From contig NZ_CP010271.1 in the NCBI RefSeq assembly GCF_001456355.1, forward strand, positions 4,030,001 through 4,094,000: a stretch of 64,000 nt of DNA. The letters are read 5' to 3'. The position numbers and the translations under genes were made by a program. Source of the DNA: Mycobacteroides saopaulense. GTDB lineage: Bacteria > Actinomycetota > Actinomycetes > Mycobacteriales > Mycobacteriaceae. The notes beneath the pieces were generated by a model. It saw nothing but the letters and a program-made list of their open reading frames with translations. It had not been told where the DNA came from and searched no databases. Below are positions 29,758 through 41,115 of the stretch, in pieces. Every line of letters starts with the position of its first letter. Position 1 is the stretch's first letter.

Positions 29758-30441
29758 CTACCACGCCTTGGTCAGGTCAGCGTGCTGACGGATCCAGGCA
29801 TGCATGGCAATACCCGCGGCCACCCCAGCGTTGATGCTGCGCGTCGACCCGAATTGAGCGATCGAAACCGTCATCACGGCACCGCCTTTGGACGCATCGG
29901 TGACGCCGGGACCCTCCTGCCCGAAGACCATCAAGCAGTTCTCGGGCAGTTGCGCGGTCTCCAGGGGCACCGATCCGGGCACGTTGTCGACGGCCACCAC
30001 GGTAAGACCGGTCTGCCCTGCGTACTCCAGCAGTTCTTCGGTGCTGTCGTGGTGCATCAGATGCTGGTAACGGTCGGTGACCATGGCGCCGCGCCGGTTC
30101 CACCGGCGCCGCCCGACGATATGCACGGTGTGCACCGCGAACGCGTTGGCGGTGCGCACCACCGTCCCGATGTTGGCATCGTTCTCGAAATTCTCGATCG
30201 CGATATGCAGCCGGTGGCGCCGTGCGTCGATATCCGCGACAATCGCGTCGCGTCGCCAATAGCGGTAGACGTCAACGACATTGCGAGCATCCCCGTCGCG
30301 CAACAGCTCCGGGTCATAACGTGGGTCCTGCGGCAGTGGCAGACCGCGTTCAAGCTCCCACGGCCCCACCCCATTGCCGGTGGCTCCCCATAGAGATGGC
30401 TCCGTGGGCCGGTCGGCGGGATCTTCCGACTCGTCACTCAC
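29758..30441 (-). CDS. SpoU/TrmH-family RNA 2'-O-methyltransferase
   Basis: 227 residues with a C-terminal SPOUT knot. Motif 1 is ENFENDANIGTVVRTANAF (catalytic Arg), motif 2 MVFGQEGPGV, motif 3 SIAQFGSTRSINAGVAAGIAM, the last two binding SAM. The N-terminal 70 residues are a less conserved extension. The target, a tRNA or rRNA ribose, cannot be told from sequence. It overlaps the preceding lipoprotein gene by eight bases and ends the run SDR-pyrE-lipoprotein-methylase; Rv0380c has the same place next to Rv0381c and pyrE. Confidence 0.9.
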   Translation of the reverse strand: MSDESEDPADRPTEPSLWGATGNGVGPWELERGLPLPQDPRYDPELLRDGDARNVVDVYRYWRRDAIVADIDARRHRLHIAIENFENDANIGTVVRTANAFAVHTVHIVGRRRWNRRGAMVTDRYQHLMHHDSTEELLEYAGQTGLTVVAVDNVPGSVPLETAQLPENCLMVFGQEGPGVTDASKGGAVMTVSIAQFGSTRSINAGVAAGIAMHAWIRQHADLTKAW

Positions 30442-31336
30442 GGTTGGTCCACACGGCGGCGTGGGTGCCGATCACCGAGAGCGTCCCGGCAAGCACGGCC
30501 GCATTGATCTCTCCCTGCAAGCACAGCGACGGCTGCAGCTGCACCGCATCCAGGGCGGCGTCCGGAAGGACCAGTACCGACGCACCGTAGAGCGCACAAC
30601 TGCGCGGTAGACCTTCGCCGGGCAGTGTCGGCGTCACCGTCACCATCAGCGGCCCCCCGCGCGCGGCCGATTCGTCACGATAACGAGCCGCGACTCCCGA
30701 GATGCTCAGGCCCAGCAGCGAAAATCCGTTGCCGGTAAAGGCATTCGGATCGCCCAGATCCACCTGGCTGATCTGCTGCCCGCTCGCCCGCCAGGCCTCC
30801 ATGCTCTTGGTGACGATGACCAGCCCGGAGTCGTTCTGCGGAGTGGGCAGCAGCCCCAACGGATAGGCCACCGGGTAGGCCACGGTGGTTCCGGCAATGC
30901 GATCCTTCGCCGAGTACGCGTAGACGCCGCGCACCGCACTCTGGTTCTGCATGGGCCCCAGGCACACCGTGCCGGCGAGCTGATCGGACGGCGCCGCGGT
31001 CAGCGGATGCAGAGAGAGATCGGCCAGGCCCCGGCAGCTGTTCAATGCCGGTACCTCCAGCGGATGCGCCAGCGATCCGTACAACCCAAATCGCAGATCC
31101 TGTGCTGCGGCGGGCTTCTCGCCCGGTTTGGCTGCCGCACCGGTGACGTCGACCAGCACGTACCCGTTCTGGAACCGCAGGTTGGCGACGCTGAGATTCC
31201 AGCCCAGCAGACTTTGCGTCTCACCGACCTTGGCGGTCTGTGCGCCGTAAACCAGTTGCTTCTCGGAGTCTTTCGAACAGCCCGTCACGATCAGGACCCC
31301 GGCGAGCAGAGCGGCCAGAGACCTACGGAACGTCAC
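30434..31336 (-). CDS. Rv0381c-like lipoprotein
   Basis: 300 residues. Signal sequence and lipobox: MTFRRSLAALLAGVLIVTGC, Cys about 20. The mature protein looks like two beta-rich domains, the first with WNLSVANLRFQNGYVLVDVTGAA and NSCRGLADLSL, the second with DLGDPNAFTGNGFSLLGLSISG and SCALYGASVLVLPDAAL. Likely attached to the outer face of the plasma membrane. No known function. GTG start overlapping the pyrE stop as GTGA, so translation is coupled to pyrE, which is odd for a lipoprotein and conserved in mycobacteria. Confidence 0.82.
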   Translation of the reverse strand: MTFRRSLAALLAGVLIVTGCSKDSEKQLVYGAQTAKVGETQSLLGWNLSVANLRFQNGYVLVDVTGAAAKPGEKPAAAQDLRFGLYGSLAHPLEVPALNSCRGLADLSLHPLTAAPSDQLAGTVCLGPMQNQSAVRGVYAYSAKDRIAGTTVAYPVAYPLGLLPTPQNDSGLVIVTKSMEAWRASGQQISQVDLGDPNAFTGNGFSLLGLSISGVAARYRDESAARGGPLMVTVTPTLPGEGLPRSCALYGASVLVLPDAALDAVQLQPSLCLQGEINAAVLAGTLSVIGTHAAVWTNRE

Positions 31337-31905
31337 GATCCGGCCAGGCCGAGATCCGCCAGTCCCAGCACATACCGATAGGGAACACCTTCGGCGCGGA
31401 TGGCCTCGGCAGCACCGGTGTCACGGTCGACGACGGTGGCCACCCCGATCACCTCGCCACCCGCCTCGCGGACCGCGTGCACGGCCGTGAGCGCGGACCC
31501 TCCGGTGGTGCTGGTGTCCTCGACCACCAGCACCTGTTGCCCTGCTACATCGAATCCCTCGATAAGACGTTGCATACCATGGGCTTTGACCGATTTGCGC
31601 ACAACGAACGCGTCGATCGGCCGTCCGGGGGCGTGCATGACGGCCGTCGCGACCGGATCGGCCCCGAGGGTCAGTCCGCCGACACCGGCGTATTGCCAGT
31701 CACCGGTCAGCTCGCGGACCAGCCGTCCGATCAAGGCACCGGCACGGTGATGCAGCGTGGCGCGCCTCAGGTCGACGTAGTAGTCGGCCTCCTTGCCCGA
31801 AGACAGTGTCACCTTGCCGTGCACCACGGCGATATCGCGGACCAAGGCCGCCAACTCGTCGCGCTCGGCGGCGTTGAGATCCGGTCCTAAATCAAGTTCT
31901 GCCAC
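31333..31905 (-). CDS. pyrE: orotate phosphoribosyltransferase
   Basis: 190 residues, cytoplasmic. It makes OMP from orotate and PRPP in pyrimidine synthesis. The PRPP site is QVLVVEDTSTTGGSALTAV (about residue 125-143), and the substrate lysine region is LSSGKEADYYVDLRRATL (about 35-52) with FVVRKSVKAHG. Its start overlaps the end of the SDR gene by 14 bases, and its end overlaps the lipoprotein gene as GTGA. Corresponds to Rv0382c. Confidence 0.94.
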   Translation of the reverse strand: MAELDLGPDLNAAERDELAALVRDIAVVHGKVTLSSGKEADYYVDLRRATLHHRAGALIGRLVRELTGDWQYAGVGGLTLGADPVATAVMHAPGRPIDAFVVRKSVKAHGMQRLIEGFDVAGQQVLVVEDTSTTGGSALTAVHAVREAGGEVIGVATVVDRDTGAAEAIRAEGVPYRYVLGLADLGLAGS

Positions 31906-32683
31906 GACCCCGTCCTACCACGCTGTTGAATTTCCGAACCAAACCTCTTGGTATCACCCGCGTTACCGATGTGATGGCCTTGTACTGGACACCCGGAACG
32001 CTGAGCACCTTACCCGCGGCGACATCCTGCAGGCACGTGTTGACCACGTCGTCTACCTGGAGCCACATGAACTCCGGGATGGTTCCCATCTCGATTCCGG
32101 CCCGCTGGTGAAACTCGGTGCGGATGAACCCGGGGCACAACACATGCATACCAACACCGGTGCCCAGCAACCCATTTGCCAACCCTTCGGTGAAGGACAC
32201 CACCCAGGCCTTGGATGCCGAGTATGTCGATCCGCGCCCGGACACCAATCCGGCCACACTCGCCACGTTGATGACGGTGCCGGCGCCGGCCTCGACCATC
32301 GACGGCAGGGCCGCGCGGGTCAGTTCCATCACGGCGGTGACATTCACATCGAGCTGCGCATGCAATAACTCGGGAGCCGCCGTCCAGAACTCGCCGGCGG
32401 TCGCGAATCCCGCATTGTTGATCAACACCGTCACCCCGGAGGCGAGGCGCTCGGCGACCTTGGCGCGATCGGCGGCATCGGCCAGGTCAGCGGGCAGCAC
32501 CTCGACACGTATCCCGAACCGGCAGGTGAGCTCGTCGGCCAGCGCTCCCAGCCGCTGCTCGTCACGGGCCACGAGTACGAGGTCATACCCGAGCGATGCG
32601 TACTTACGGGCGAAGCCACCACCCAGGCCCGAGGTGGGGCCGGTAACCAGCGCCACGGGGCGCACCGAGTTCGTGGCAGCCAT
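31892..32683 (-). CDS. short-chain dehydrogenase/reductase
   Basis: 263 residues, classical SDR. The NAD(P) site is VTGPTSGLGGGFARKYA (about residue 13-29; the usual GASSGIG is replaced by GPTSGLG), then NNAGF, the catalytic Ser in NVASVAGLVSG, and Y-S-A-S-K (YSASKAWVVSF). The arginine after the second strand (VARDEQRLG) favours NADP. The C-terminal 40 residues are basic and amphipathic (ITSVTRVIPRGLVRKF), possibly membrane-facing. First gene of the overlapping SDR-pyrE set, and divergent from mmpS. Substrate unknown. Confidence 0.9.
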   Translation of the reverse strand: MAATNSVRPVALVTGPTSGLGGGFARKYASLGYDLVLVARDEQRLGALADELTCRFGIRVEVLPADLADAADRAKVAERLASGVTVLINNAGFATAGEFWTAAPELLHAQLDVNVTAVMELTRAALPSMVEAGAGTVINVASVAGLVSGRGSTYSASKAWVVSFTEGLANGLLGTGVGMHVLCPGFIRTEFHQRAGIEMGTIPEFMWLQVDDVVNTCLQDVAAGKVLSVPGVQYKAITSVTRVIPRGLVRKFNSVVGRGRGRT

Positions 32684-32771
32684 GGTTGGTCAGCGTACCC
32701 GGCTGACCGGCCGCCCCATCCGCCGAATAACCGGTACTAAAAGTTACTGATATGAATTGTCCGGAAACTGC

Positions 32772-32789
32772 CGCTTGCGTGAGCAAGCG
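32772..32789. promoter_or_regulatory. perfect palindrome before mmpS-mmpL
   Basis: CGCTTGC-GTGA-GCAAGCG, arms of seven bases, centred about 26 bases before the mmpS start in the 122-bp divergent region with the SDR gene. An overlapping half-site follows (GCGTTGC). This is where a TetR-type repressor of an mmpS/L pair would sit; it could also be a hairpin in the leader. No regulator gene lies beside it. Confidence 0.45.
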
Positions 32790-32805
32790 TTGCTAGCATC
32801 GCGAA

Positions 32806-33273
32806 ATGTTCGACCGGCTGGTGGGGTGGCTCATCGAGCGTCAGCGCTGGATCTACCCGGTGCTCGTCGTCTTGTGGATCGCCGCGGGCACCTACATAAC
32901 CACTGCACCAAAGGTTGCGCTGCCGACCCCCGAGGTCGTCCCGACCGCGCAACCGGTCAGCGCCATGTCGTTGAGCCAACCGAAGACCGTGACCTACGAG
33001 GTGTCCAGCGGGGGCCAACCCGTCACGGTGTCCTACCTCGACGAAAAGGGCCAGTCTCGCCTCTTCAACGGCGCCACACCCTGGCATACCAGCCTGACCA
33101 CCAGTGACTTCGGGTTCACGGCGGGTGTCACGGCGATATCCGCCGGGACTATCACCTGTCGCATCACCGTCGACGGCAAGGTCGCCGACGAGAAGACCGA
33201 CACCGGCCGCAGCCCCTCGGTGAGCTGCAACCTCGTCGCATTTCAGAAACTCGACCCGCAAGGTGGCCGCTGA
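32806..33273 (+). CDS. MmpS family protein
   Basis: 155 residues. N-terminal membrane anchor (WIYPVLVVLWIAAGTYI, about 15-31), then a periplasmic beta-sandwich: TVTYEVSSGGQPVTVSYLDEKGQ, WHTSLTTSDFGFTAGVTAIS and TITCRITVDGKVADEKTDTG with the paired cysteines of the family. MmpS proteins are small accessory subunits that work with the adjacent MmpL in export. The TGA stop shares a base with the mmpL start (TGATG), so the pair is translationally coupled. Paralogue number cannot be fixed from sequence alone. Confidence 0.92.
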   Translation: MFDRLVGWLIERQRWIYPVLVVLWIAAGTYITTAPKVALPTPEVVPTAQPVSAMSLSQPKTVTYEVSSGGQPVTVSYLDEKGQSRLFNGATPWHTSLTTSDFGFTAGVTAISAGTITCRITVDGKVADEKTDTGRSPSVSCNLVAFQKLDPQGGR

Positions 33274-36071
33274 TGCACGACAGCCCCATATTCGGACGCT
33301 TCGCCGGCATCATCAGCAGGCATGCCTTCGTGGTCATCGGCCTACTGATGATGGTGGCCGGCGGCCTCATGGCCTCGGCACCCAATCTCGAAGAGCTGGC
33401 CCTGACCCACGGCAGCCCGATGATGCCGACCAACACGCAATCCGCGGCAGCCCTGAAACACATGGCCAAGGCGTTCGGGGAATCCGAGTCCAACAACACC
33501 GCCGCCGTGGTCGTCGTCAAGGACCAGCCGTTCACCGAGCAGGACCGTCAGTTCCGTGCCGAACTGATGAAGAAGCTGCGGGCCGATACCGCACATGTGG
33601 AGCCGGGCATGGACATGTGGTCCGACCCGCAGTTCGCGACCGCATCCGAAAGCCCGGACAAGATGGTCGCCCTGGCGCAGGTGCAGCTGTCCGGCGAGAT
33701 CGGCGGACCCAAGGCCATGGAATCGGCAAAAGCCGTACAGCGCATCATCGATGAGGTCGCCAAGCCCCCGGGCACCACGATCTACGCCACCGGGACGAGC
33801 CAGGCGGCCGCCGACCAGATCAACACGATGATGCGGGATGTGGTGATCATCGGTGCGCTGTCGATCGTTCTGGTAGGCGGCCTGCTGCTCCTGGTTTACC
33901 GATCACTGGTGGTCGCATTCCTGCCGCTGATCACGGTGGGTGTCGCGGTGGGGATCGCGACACCGATCGCCAGCTTCCTCACCCTGGCAGGGCTGATTCC
34001 CACCTCGATGATGACCAACGCCCTGATGGGTGCGCTGGCGTTGGGCGCGGGCACCGACTACTCCATCTTTTTCATCGGCCGCTATCAGGAGGGCCGACGT
34101 GCCGGCCTGAGCGTCGACGAGGCCTTCCGCGCCGGTTACCGGGGCGTGGCGCCCGTCGTGATCGCGTCCGGGCTGACGGTCGCAGGAGCGTTGTCCTGCA
34201 TGACATTCGCACAACTGGACATGATGAAATCGATGGGTATACCGGGCGCCATCACGATGATCTTCACGGTGCTCTCGGCGGTGACGGTGACGCCCGGTGC
34301 ACTGCTCATCGGCGCACGCAGATTCGGCTGGTTCGAACCCAAATCGACCACCCGGTCGACACGACTGTGGCGCCGCGTCGGCATTCGGGTGGCGCGCTGG
34401 CCCAAACCCATCTTCGTGACCACCTTCGCCTCGCTGATCCTGCTCATGATGGTGATCCCCAGCGCCTCGTTCAATTACGACGAACTGCAGTTCATCCCCA
34501 AGGACATGCCCAGCGCGGCAGGCATGAACGCGATTCAAGAGCACTTTCCCACAGGGCAGATGAATCCCGACATGATCCTGATCCGAGCCCCGGAAGACCT
34601 GCGCACCTCGGCCAACATCGGCCTCCTGGAGAAGGCTGCGCAACAGATCACCAAATTGGACAGCGTCGCATCGGTGCAGTGGATCACCCGGCCGACGGGC
34701 ATGCCGATGGATCAGACCTCGCTCATGTACAGCGTGGGCATGGCCGGAACCATGGTGTCGCAGAACAAGATCGTCATGGAGCAACGGCAGCAGCGGATGC
34801 GCACCATGACCGACAACATGAACTCGATGATGGGTACTCTGCAAGGCCTGCAAGGCACACTGCGTACCGCACAGCAGGGCGCCAAACAATTCAGCGCGGC
34901 GGCCGGGCCCATTCAGGCCAGCCTCAATCAGCTCAAATCACAGCTCAATTCGGTGATGGGACCTACTCGCGAGGCAGTGCGTTCGCAACCGAACTGCGCC
35001 GCCGACCCGATGTGTGTGGGTGCGCAATCCACCTTGTCGAACTTCGAGAACATGTCGAATGTCACCGACCAAATGCGAAGCCTCGTCAGCACATCGGGGT
35101 CCATGACGGGGGGTCTGGCCCAGGCCGCGCGGACCATGCCGCGCATGCTCGAATCCATGTCCTCGATGCAGGATCTGATGTCCGAGACCAACGAGCAGAT
35201 GAGTCAGATGATGTCGCAAATCGACACCATGACCTCGCTCATGCAGGACCTCGGCCGAAGCAGCGCCGGTACCGGCGACTACTTCTACTTCCCCGCGCAG
35301 ATGCTCTCGGATCCGCGCTTCAAGCCGTATCTGAAGATGATGTTCTCCGAGGACGGCACCACCACCCGGATGATCGTCATCGGCAGCGGCAGCAGCTACG
35401 GGGACGAAGGCATCCAACGTGTGCGGGATCTGACGCGTGAGATGAAGTACGCACTCAAGGGCACTCGTCTGGAGGGCAGCGTGATCGAGATCGCCGGCCC
35501 CGCGGCGCTGATCGGCGATATGCGCGTCATGCTCGACCGCGACGAGAAGCTGATCATGATCGGCTGCCTGACCGTGATCTTCACCGTGGTCCTGCTCCTG
35601 TTGCGTGGTTTGGTGGCATCGCTGATCGTCATCGGCTCGGTGCTGGTGTCCTTTGCCTCGACCCTCGGACTGGCGCTGGTGATCTGGCAGCACGTGCTCG
35701 GTATTCAGCTGCACTGGTCGGTACCGGTGGCGGTGTTCGCGATCCTGATCTCGGTGGGCGCCGACTACAACCTGCTGGTGGCGTCGCGCTTCAAGGAGGA
35801 GATGAGCGCAGGCATCCGCACGGGCGTCATCCGGTCCATCGCCGGCACCGGCGGCGTGGTGACCACGGCGGGGCTGGTGTTCGCGATGACGCAGTTCGCG
35901 ATGATGGGGTCGAGTCTGGTCAACGTCGCGCAGATGGGCTCGACGATCGGGCTGGGCCTGATCATCGACACCTTCGTCGTGCGCACCTTCACGGTGCCCA
36001 CGCTCGCGGTGATTCTCGACAAGAAGTTCTGGTGGCCGCTATCGATGAGTCAGCTCTGGCGGCGTACCTAG
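33273..36071 (+). CDS. MmpL4/5-type lipid or siderophore transporter
   Basis: 932 residues, the full RND plan: helix 1, periplasmic domain, helices 2-6, second periplasmic domain, helices 7-12. Both proton-relay motifs are intact: GAGTDYSIFFIGRYQEGRR in helix 4 and SVGADYNLLVASRFKEE in helix 10. Between helix 6 and 7 there is a long Met/Gln-rich coiled coil (MRTMTDNMNSMMGTLQGLQG onward) with a CAADPMC pair, the feature of MmpL4/5-like pumps that reach through the periplasm. Coupled to mmpS; convergent with ttfA, whose stop overlaps it by four bases. Substrate unknown; drug efflux and siderophore export are precedents in the family. Confidence 0.93.
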   Translation: MHDSPIFGRFAGIISRHAFVVIGLLMMVAGGLMASAPNLEELALTHGSPMMPTNTQSAAALKHMAKAFGESESNNTAAVVVVKDQPFTEQDRQFRAELMKKLRADTAHVEPGMDMWSDPQFATASESPDKMVALAQVQLSGEIGGPKAMESAKAVQRIIDEVAKPPGTTIYATGTSQAAADQINTMMRDVVIIGALSIVLVGGLLLLVYRSLVVAFLPLITVGVAVGIATPIASFLTLAGLIPTSMMTNALMGALALGAGTDYSIFFIGRYQEGRRAGLSVDEAFRAGYRGVAPVVIASGLTVAGALSCMTFAQLDMMKSMGIPGAITMIFTVLSAVTVTPGALLIGARRFGWFEPKSTTRSTRLWRRVGIRVARWPKPIFVTTFASLILLMMVIPSASFNYDELQFIPKDMPSAAGMNAIQEHFPTGQMNPDMILIRAPEDLRTSANIGLLEKAAQQITKLDSVASVQWITRPTGMPMDQTSLMYSVGMAGTMVSQNKIVMEQRQQRMRTMTDNMNSMMGTLQGLQGTLRTAQQGAKQFSAAAGPIQASLNQLKSQLNSVMGPTREAVRSQPNCAADPMCVGAQSTLSNFENMSNVTDQMRSLVSTSGSMTGGLAQAARTMPRMLESMSSMQDLMSETNEQMSQMMSQIDTMTSLMQDLGRSSAGTGDYFYFPAQMLSDPRFKPYLKMMFSEDGTTTRMIVIGSGSSYGDEGIQRVRDLTREMKYALKGTRLEGSVIEIAGPAALIGDMRVMLDRDEKLIMIGCLTVIFTVVLLLLRGLVASLIVIGSVLVSFASTLGLALVIWQHVLGIQLHWSVPVAVFAILISVGADYNLLVASRFKEEMSAGIRTGVIRSIAGTGGVVTTAGLVFAMTQFAMMGSSLVNVAQMGSTIGLGLIIDTFVVRTFTVPTLAVILDKKFWWPLSMSQLWRRT

Positions 36072-36799
36072 CGGCCTTGCGGCTGGCCCTGGCCCACGGG
36101 GGCGGGCTGACGGTCGCCGGCAGGCGCGGCGCTGGTGCCGACGGGCCGGCTGGGGCGCGCGGCTGCCTGGATCGGCGAGGGGGCCGATTCACCGGACGGG
36201 GGCAGCACCCGCAGCAGATCGTTGAACTGGCGGACAGCCTTGAGGCCCTCGTCCCACTGCTCACGGTTGCTGTTGATGGGTAGCGCGGCCAGCGTCCAGT
36301 GCTGCTCGTTCCAGAGCACCTCCGCCGTCTCCGGCGCGGTGTGGGCGAAGGTGACCATGCGCCGATCGCAGGCGCGGCGGGCGGCGTCCAGGTTGGTGGA
36401 GTAGACCATGCGCGGCCCGATGGCGCCCAGCAGCCAGATATCGGACTCGCGGGGCTCCTGCATGACCTTGAGCCGCAGGTCCACCATGACGTTGGTGCCC
36501 ACCTTGCGGTGCAGCGCGATGATGGTCGCGACGTCCTCCAGGTCGAAGACGTAGACGGCCTCGCCACGGATCTGTCCGAGCACCACGTTGGCAGCCGCGG
36601 CCGATCCCGCGCTCGACATCACGCCGCGGTTCCAGCGCTTGACGATCTCTTTGTCCTGCGACATGTAGTCGAAGCCGTGGGATCGGGCCCAGGACTTACG
36701 GCGGTGTCCGCGGCTACGTCGGCGGCCGATATCGACATACAGCAGCACGCCCGCACAGACGAAGCAGAGTGCGGACAGCGTGAACCAAAGTAGAGCCAT
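36068..36799 (-). CDS. ttfA: TtfA-like trehalose monomycolate transport factor
   Basis: 243 residues. One N-terminal membrane helix (WFTLSALCFVCAGVLLYVDIG), then a cytoplasmic domain with SHGFDYMSQDKEIVKRWNRG, VYVFDLEDVATIIALHRKVGTNVMVDLRLKV and PAETAEVLWNE-like strands, then a Pro/Gln-rich tail. The sequence and the place directly upstream of clpB in reverse order match Rv0383c/MSMEG_0736, shown to work with MmpL3 in moving trehalose monomycolate across the inner membrane. The assignment rests on memory of that family and on position, so I keep it below certainty. Confidence 0.8.
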   Translation of the reverse strand: MALLWFTLSALCFVCAGVLLYVDIGRRRSRGHRRKSWARSHGFDYMSQDKEIVKRWNRGVMSSAGSAAAANVVLGQIRGEAVYVFDLEDVATIIALHRKVGTNVMVDLRLKVMQEPRESDIWLLGAIGPRMVYSTNLDAARRACDRRMVTFAHTAPETAEVLWNEQHWTLAALPINSNREQWDEGLKAVRQFNDLLRVLPPSGESAPSPIQAAARPSRPVGTSAAPAGDRQPAPVGQGQPQGR

Positions 36800-36893
36800 C
36801 CGCGACAGCCTAACCGGTGCCGGCCCAACTGCCGCGCGGAGCGCTCGGATCGTGACCGAGAGTTACCGGTCCGTGATGGGTGCGGCAGCGCCG

Positions 36894-36950
36894 CGAGTGC
36901 CGACTTACCGCACGAAAGTCCGCATGGACACCGCGATAAGTCGACACTCG
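36894..36950 (-). terminator. inverted repeat after clpB
   Basis: CGAGTGCCGACTTA (36894-36907) pairs with TAAGTCGACACTCG (36937-36950) with one mismatch, extending a few bases inward. It starts nine bases after the clpB stop and lies before ttfA. Same class as 13252-13310 and 29675-29735: GC-rich arms, long loop, no T-run. Confidence 0.5.
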
Positions 36951-36958
36951 ACAGCTAC

Positions 36959-39505
<2,547 letters not shown>

Positions 39506-39546
39506 AACACCTCCATGGGTTGAGAGAAAAGTTGGCCACTAGTTCT

Positions 39547-39579
39547 AACGTCAAAAATCTTGAGTCTGTTCCGCTCAAC
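39547..39579 (-). promoter_or_regulatory. clpB promoter: HAIR operator overlapping a SigE/SigH-type promoter
   Basis: CTTGAGT-CTGTTCC-GCTCAAC (39559-39579) fits the HspR box CTTGAGT-N7-ACTCAAG with two changes. On the minus strand GGAAC (39572-39568) and CGTT (39550-39547) are 17 bases apart, the -35/-10 pattern of SigE/SigH promoters. The -35 lies inside the HAIR, so HspR binding would block it. About 45 bases upstream of the clpB start. Confidence 0.7.
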
Positions 39580-39646
39580 TTTGAAATTTTTCCTGGAGCT
39601 CCCTCTAGCTCATCACACCCCGCGGCGCTTGGAACCCAATCGGGGC

Positions 39647-40564
39647 TCACACACGGTGACCGCGGCCCTCGAGTAGCTCGCCCACTCGCGACAACACCGG
39701 AATCGCTCCCCCACGCAAAACCGACCGGACCTGGCGATTCAGCGGGGACTGCGGGTCGAATCCGCTCAATGTGAACCACAGCTGGGTTCCACCGTCCACC
39801 GGCCGCAAGCGCCAGGTCAGGGTGAGCGCGGTGATCCCGCCCATGATGGGGATCTCGAATGTGCACACGATGAGCTCGGGCTCGCGGACCTCCAGGAACT
39901 GCATCTCCACTCGGCCGCCGAACCCGACAAGCGGGATCGGATAGGTGGTCACGGTCAACCGGCCACCCTCCTGAACCGCTCCCAAGTCGTGTTCGTTCAC
40001 CACATCGCCCACAAACTCCTTGGACGTGACGACGTTCCAGACCGTGCGCGGCGGGTAGTTGTAGAACTCGCCCAGGCTGAAGGACGTCGCGTCATCGGGC
40101 GGCGGTTCGGCGCCCGTCCCCGGCACGGCCAACAGCTCTCCCATGCGCGACATGGCCACGGTCCAGATTTCCCGCACCAGGGCCCGAAGCCGCACGTGGG
40201 CAGGATCGGCGACGTCGAATCCGTCGTGTACCACCAACAGACGCGTACCACCCGGCTCGGCATGGAGCGTCCAGGTGACCTGCAGATTCAACGAGTTCTC
40301 GGGCGTGGTGAACCGATAGGCCAAACGTTCGCGAGGCACGACATCGGTGAACTCGCAGTCCCCCCGCCCGCCAAAATTCACCTCCGGCATCGGGAAGGTG
40401 GTGAATGAGAAGGACTTGCCCGTCGCCACGGAGTTCTGGTCGAGATCGGTCGTCCAGTCCGAGAGCGACGCGGGCGACGTCATCGCGCGCCACACCTGCA
40501 CGGCGGGATACGGGAAGAACTGCCCAACCGTCACCGATGTCAGGTCATCGCGCGCCGCGGTCAT
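39647..40564 (-). CDS. tandem SRPBCC (AHSA1/START-like) protein
   Basis: 305 residues made of two SRPBCC domains in tandem: 1-150 (TVGQFFPYPAVQVWRAMTSPASLSDW) and 160-305 (SLGEFYNYPPRTVWNVVTSKEFVGD). Each has the domain's closing helix (MSRMGELLAVPG; LSRVGELLEGRG). The fold binds hydrophobic ligands or acts as a co-chaperone (AHSA1). It lies 40 bases after the next SRPBCC gene on the same strand, so all three are likely one unit. Between clpB and the heat-shock genes, a chaperone-related role is conceivable, but that is inference. Confidence 0.82.
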   Translation of the reverse strand: MTAARDDLTSVTVGQFFPYPAVQVWRAMTSPASLSDWTTDLDQNSVATGKSFSFTTFPMPEVNFGGRGDCEFTDVVPRERLAYRFTTPENSLNLQVTWTLHAEPGGTRLLVVHDGFDVADPAHVRLRALVREIWTVAMSRMGELLAVPGTGAEPPPDDATSFSLGEFYNYPPRTVWNVVTSKEFVGDVVNEHDLGAVQEGGRLTVTTYPIPLVGFGGRVEMQFLEVREPELIVCTFEIPIMGGITALTLTWRLRPVDGGTQLWFTLSGFDPQSPLNRQVRSVLRGGAIPVLSRVGELLEGRGHRV

Positions 40565-40603
40565 ACCCCTGGGATACAGCAGTCACGTGACGCGCGGGGG
40601 CGA

Positions 40604-41107
40604 TCAGGCGGATACATCGGTGACCAGACAACGCGGTGGCCAGTCATCGCCGGCCGGCGCGTCATCGATGCATCGACCGAGCCTGCCCAGCGTGCCGGGC
40701 CAGCCGCGTTCGGAGATCGTCCGGTAGACGCGTGACGCGGCATCATCGAGATCGAACCCGTCGTGACGCAGGGTGACCATGGTGCCGCCCGGAACCTCCT
40801 GCAGTGTCCAGGTCACGGTCCACACCGTCTGCCTCGACGACTTCATGTCCCACCACCGGATCGACAGCACCCTGTTGGGGGTAGCCGCCAACACCTCGCA
40901 GGACAGCGCGCCCGAGAAATCCGCCATCGGTATGGGAAAGGCGCTGAAGCGGAAGCGCGTTCCAACCTCCGGCCGGAATCCAATCGGGTCCATCAGCCAT
41001 TCCTCCATGGCGTCCGGACACACCAGCACCGCCCATACTCGCTCGGGCGGATGTCGATAGAACTGGTCCAGAAGGATGGTGGCGATGTCGTTCGCGTCGT
41101 CGGGCAC
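40604..41107 (-). CDS. SRPBCC domain protein
   Basis: 167 residues, one SRPBCC domain: ILLDQFYRHPPERVWAVLVCPDAMEEWLMDPIGFRPEVGTRF, then GALSCEVLAATPNRVLSIRWWD and GTMVTLRHDGFDLDD. I start at the GTG at 41107: GGAG lies seven bases before it, and the first 20 residues (VPDDANDIATILLDQF) then match the neighbour 41192-41686. An ATG 11 codons upstream (41140) sits in the loop of a 15-bp hairpin and would be an odd start. About half identical to the neighbour, so a tandem duplicate. Confidence 0.78.
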   Translation of the reverse strand: MPDDANDIATILLDQFYRHPPERVWAVLVCPDAMEEWLMDPIGFRPEVGTRFRFSAFPIPMADFSGALSCEVLAATPNRVLSIRWWDMKSSRQTVWTVTWTLQEVPGGTMVTLRHDGFDLDDAASRVYRTISERGWPGTLGRLGRCIDDAPAGDDWPPRCLVTDVSA

Positions 41108-41115
41108 GGCACTCT

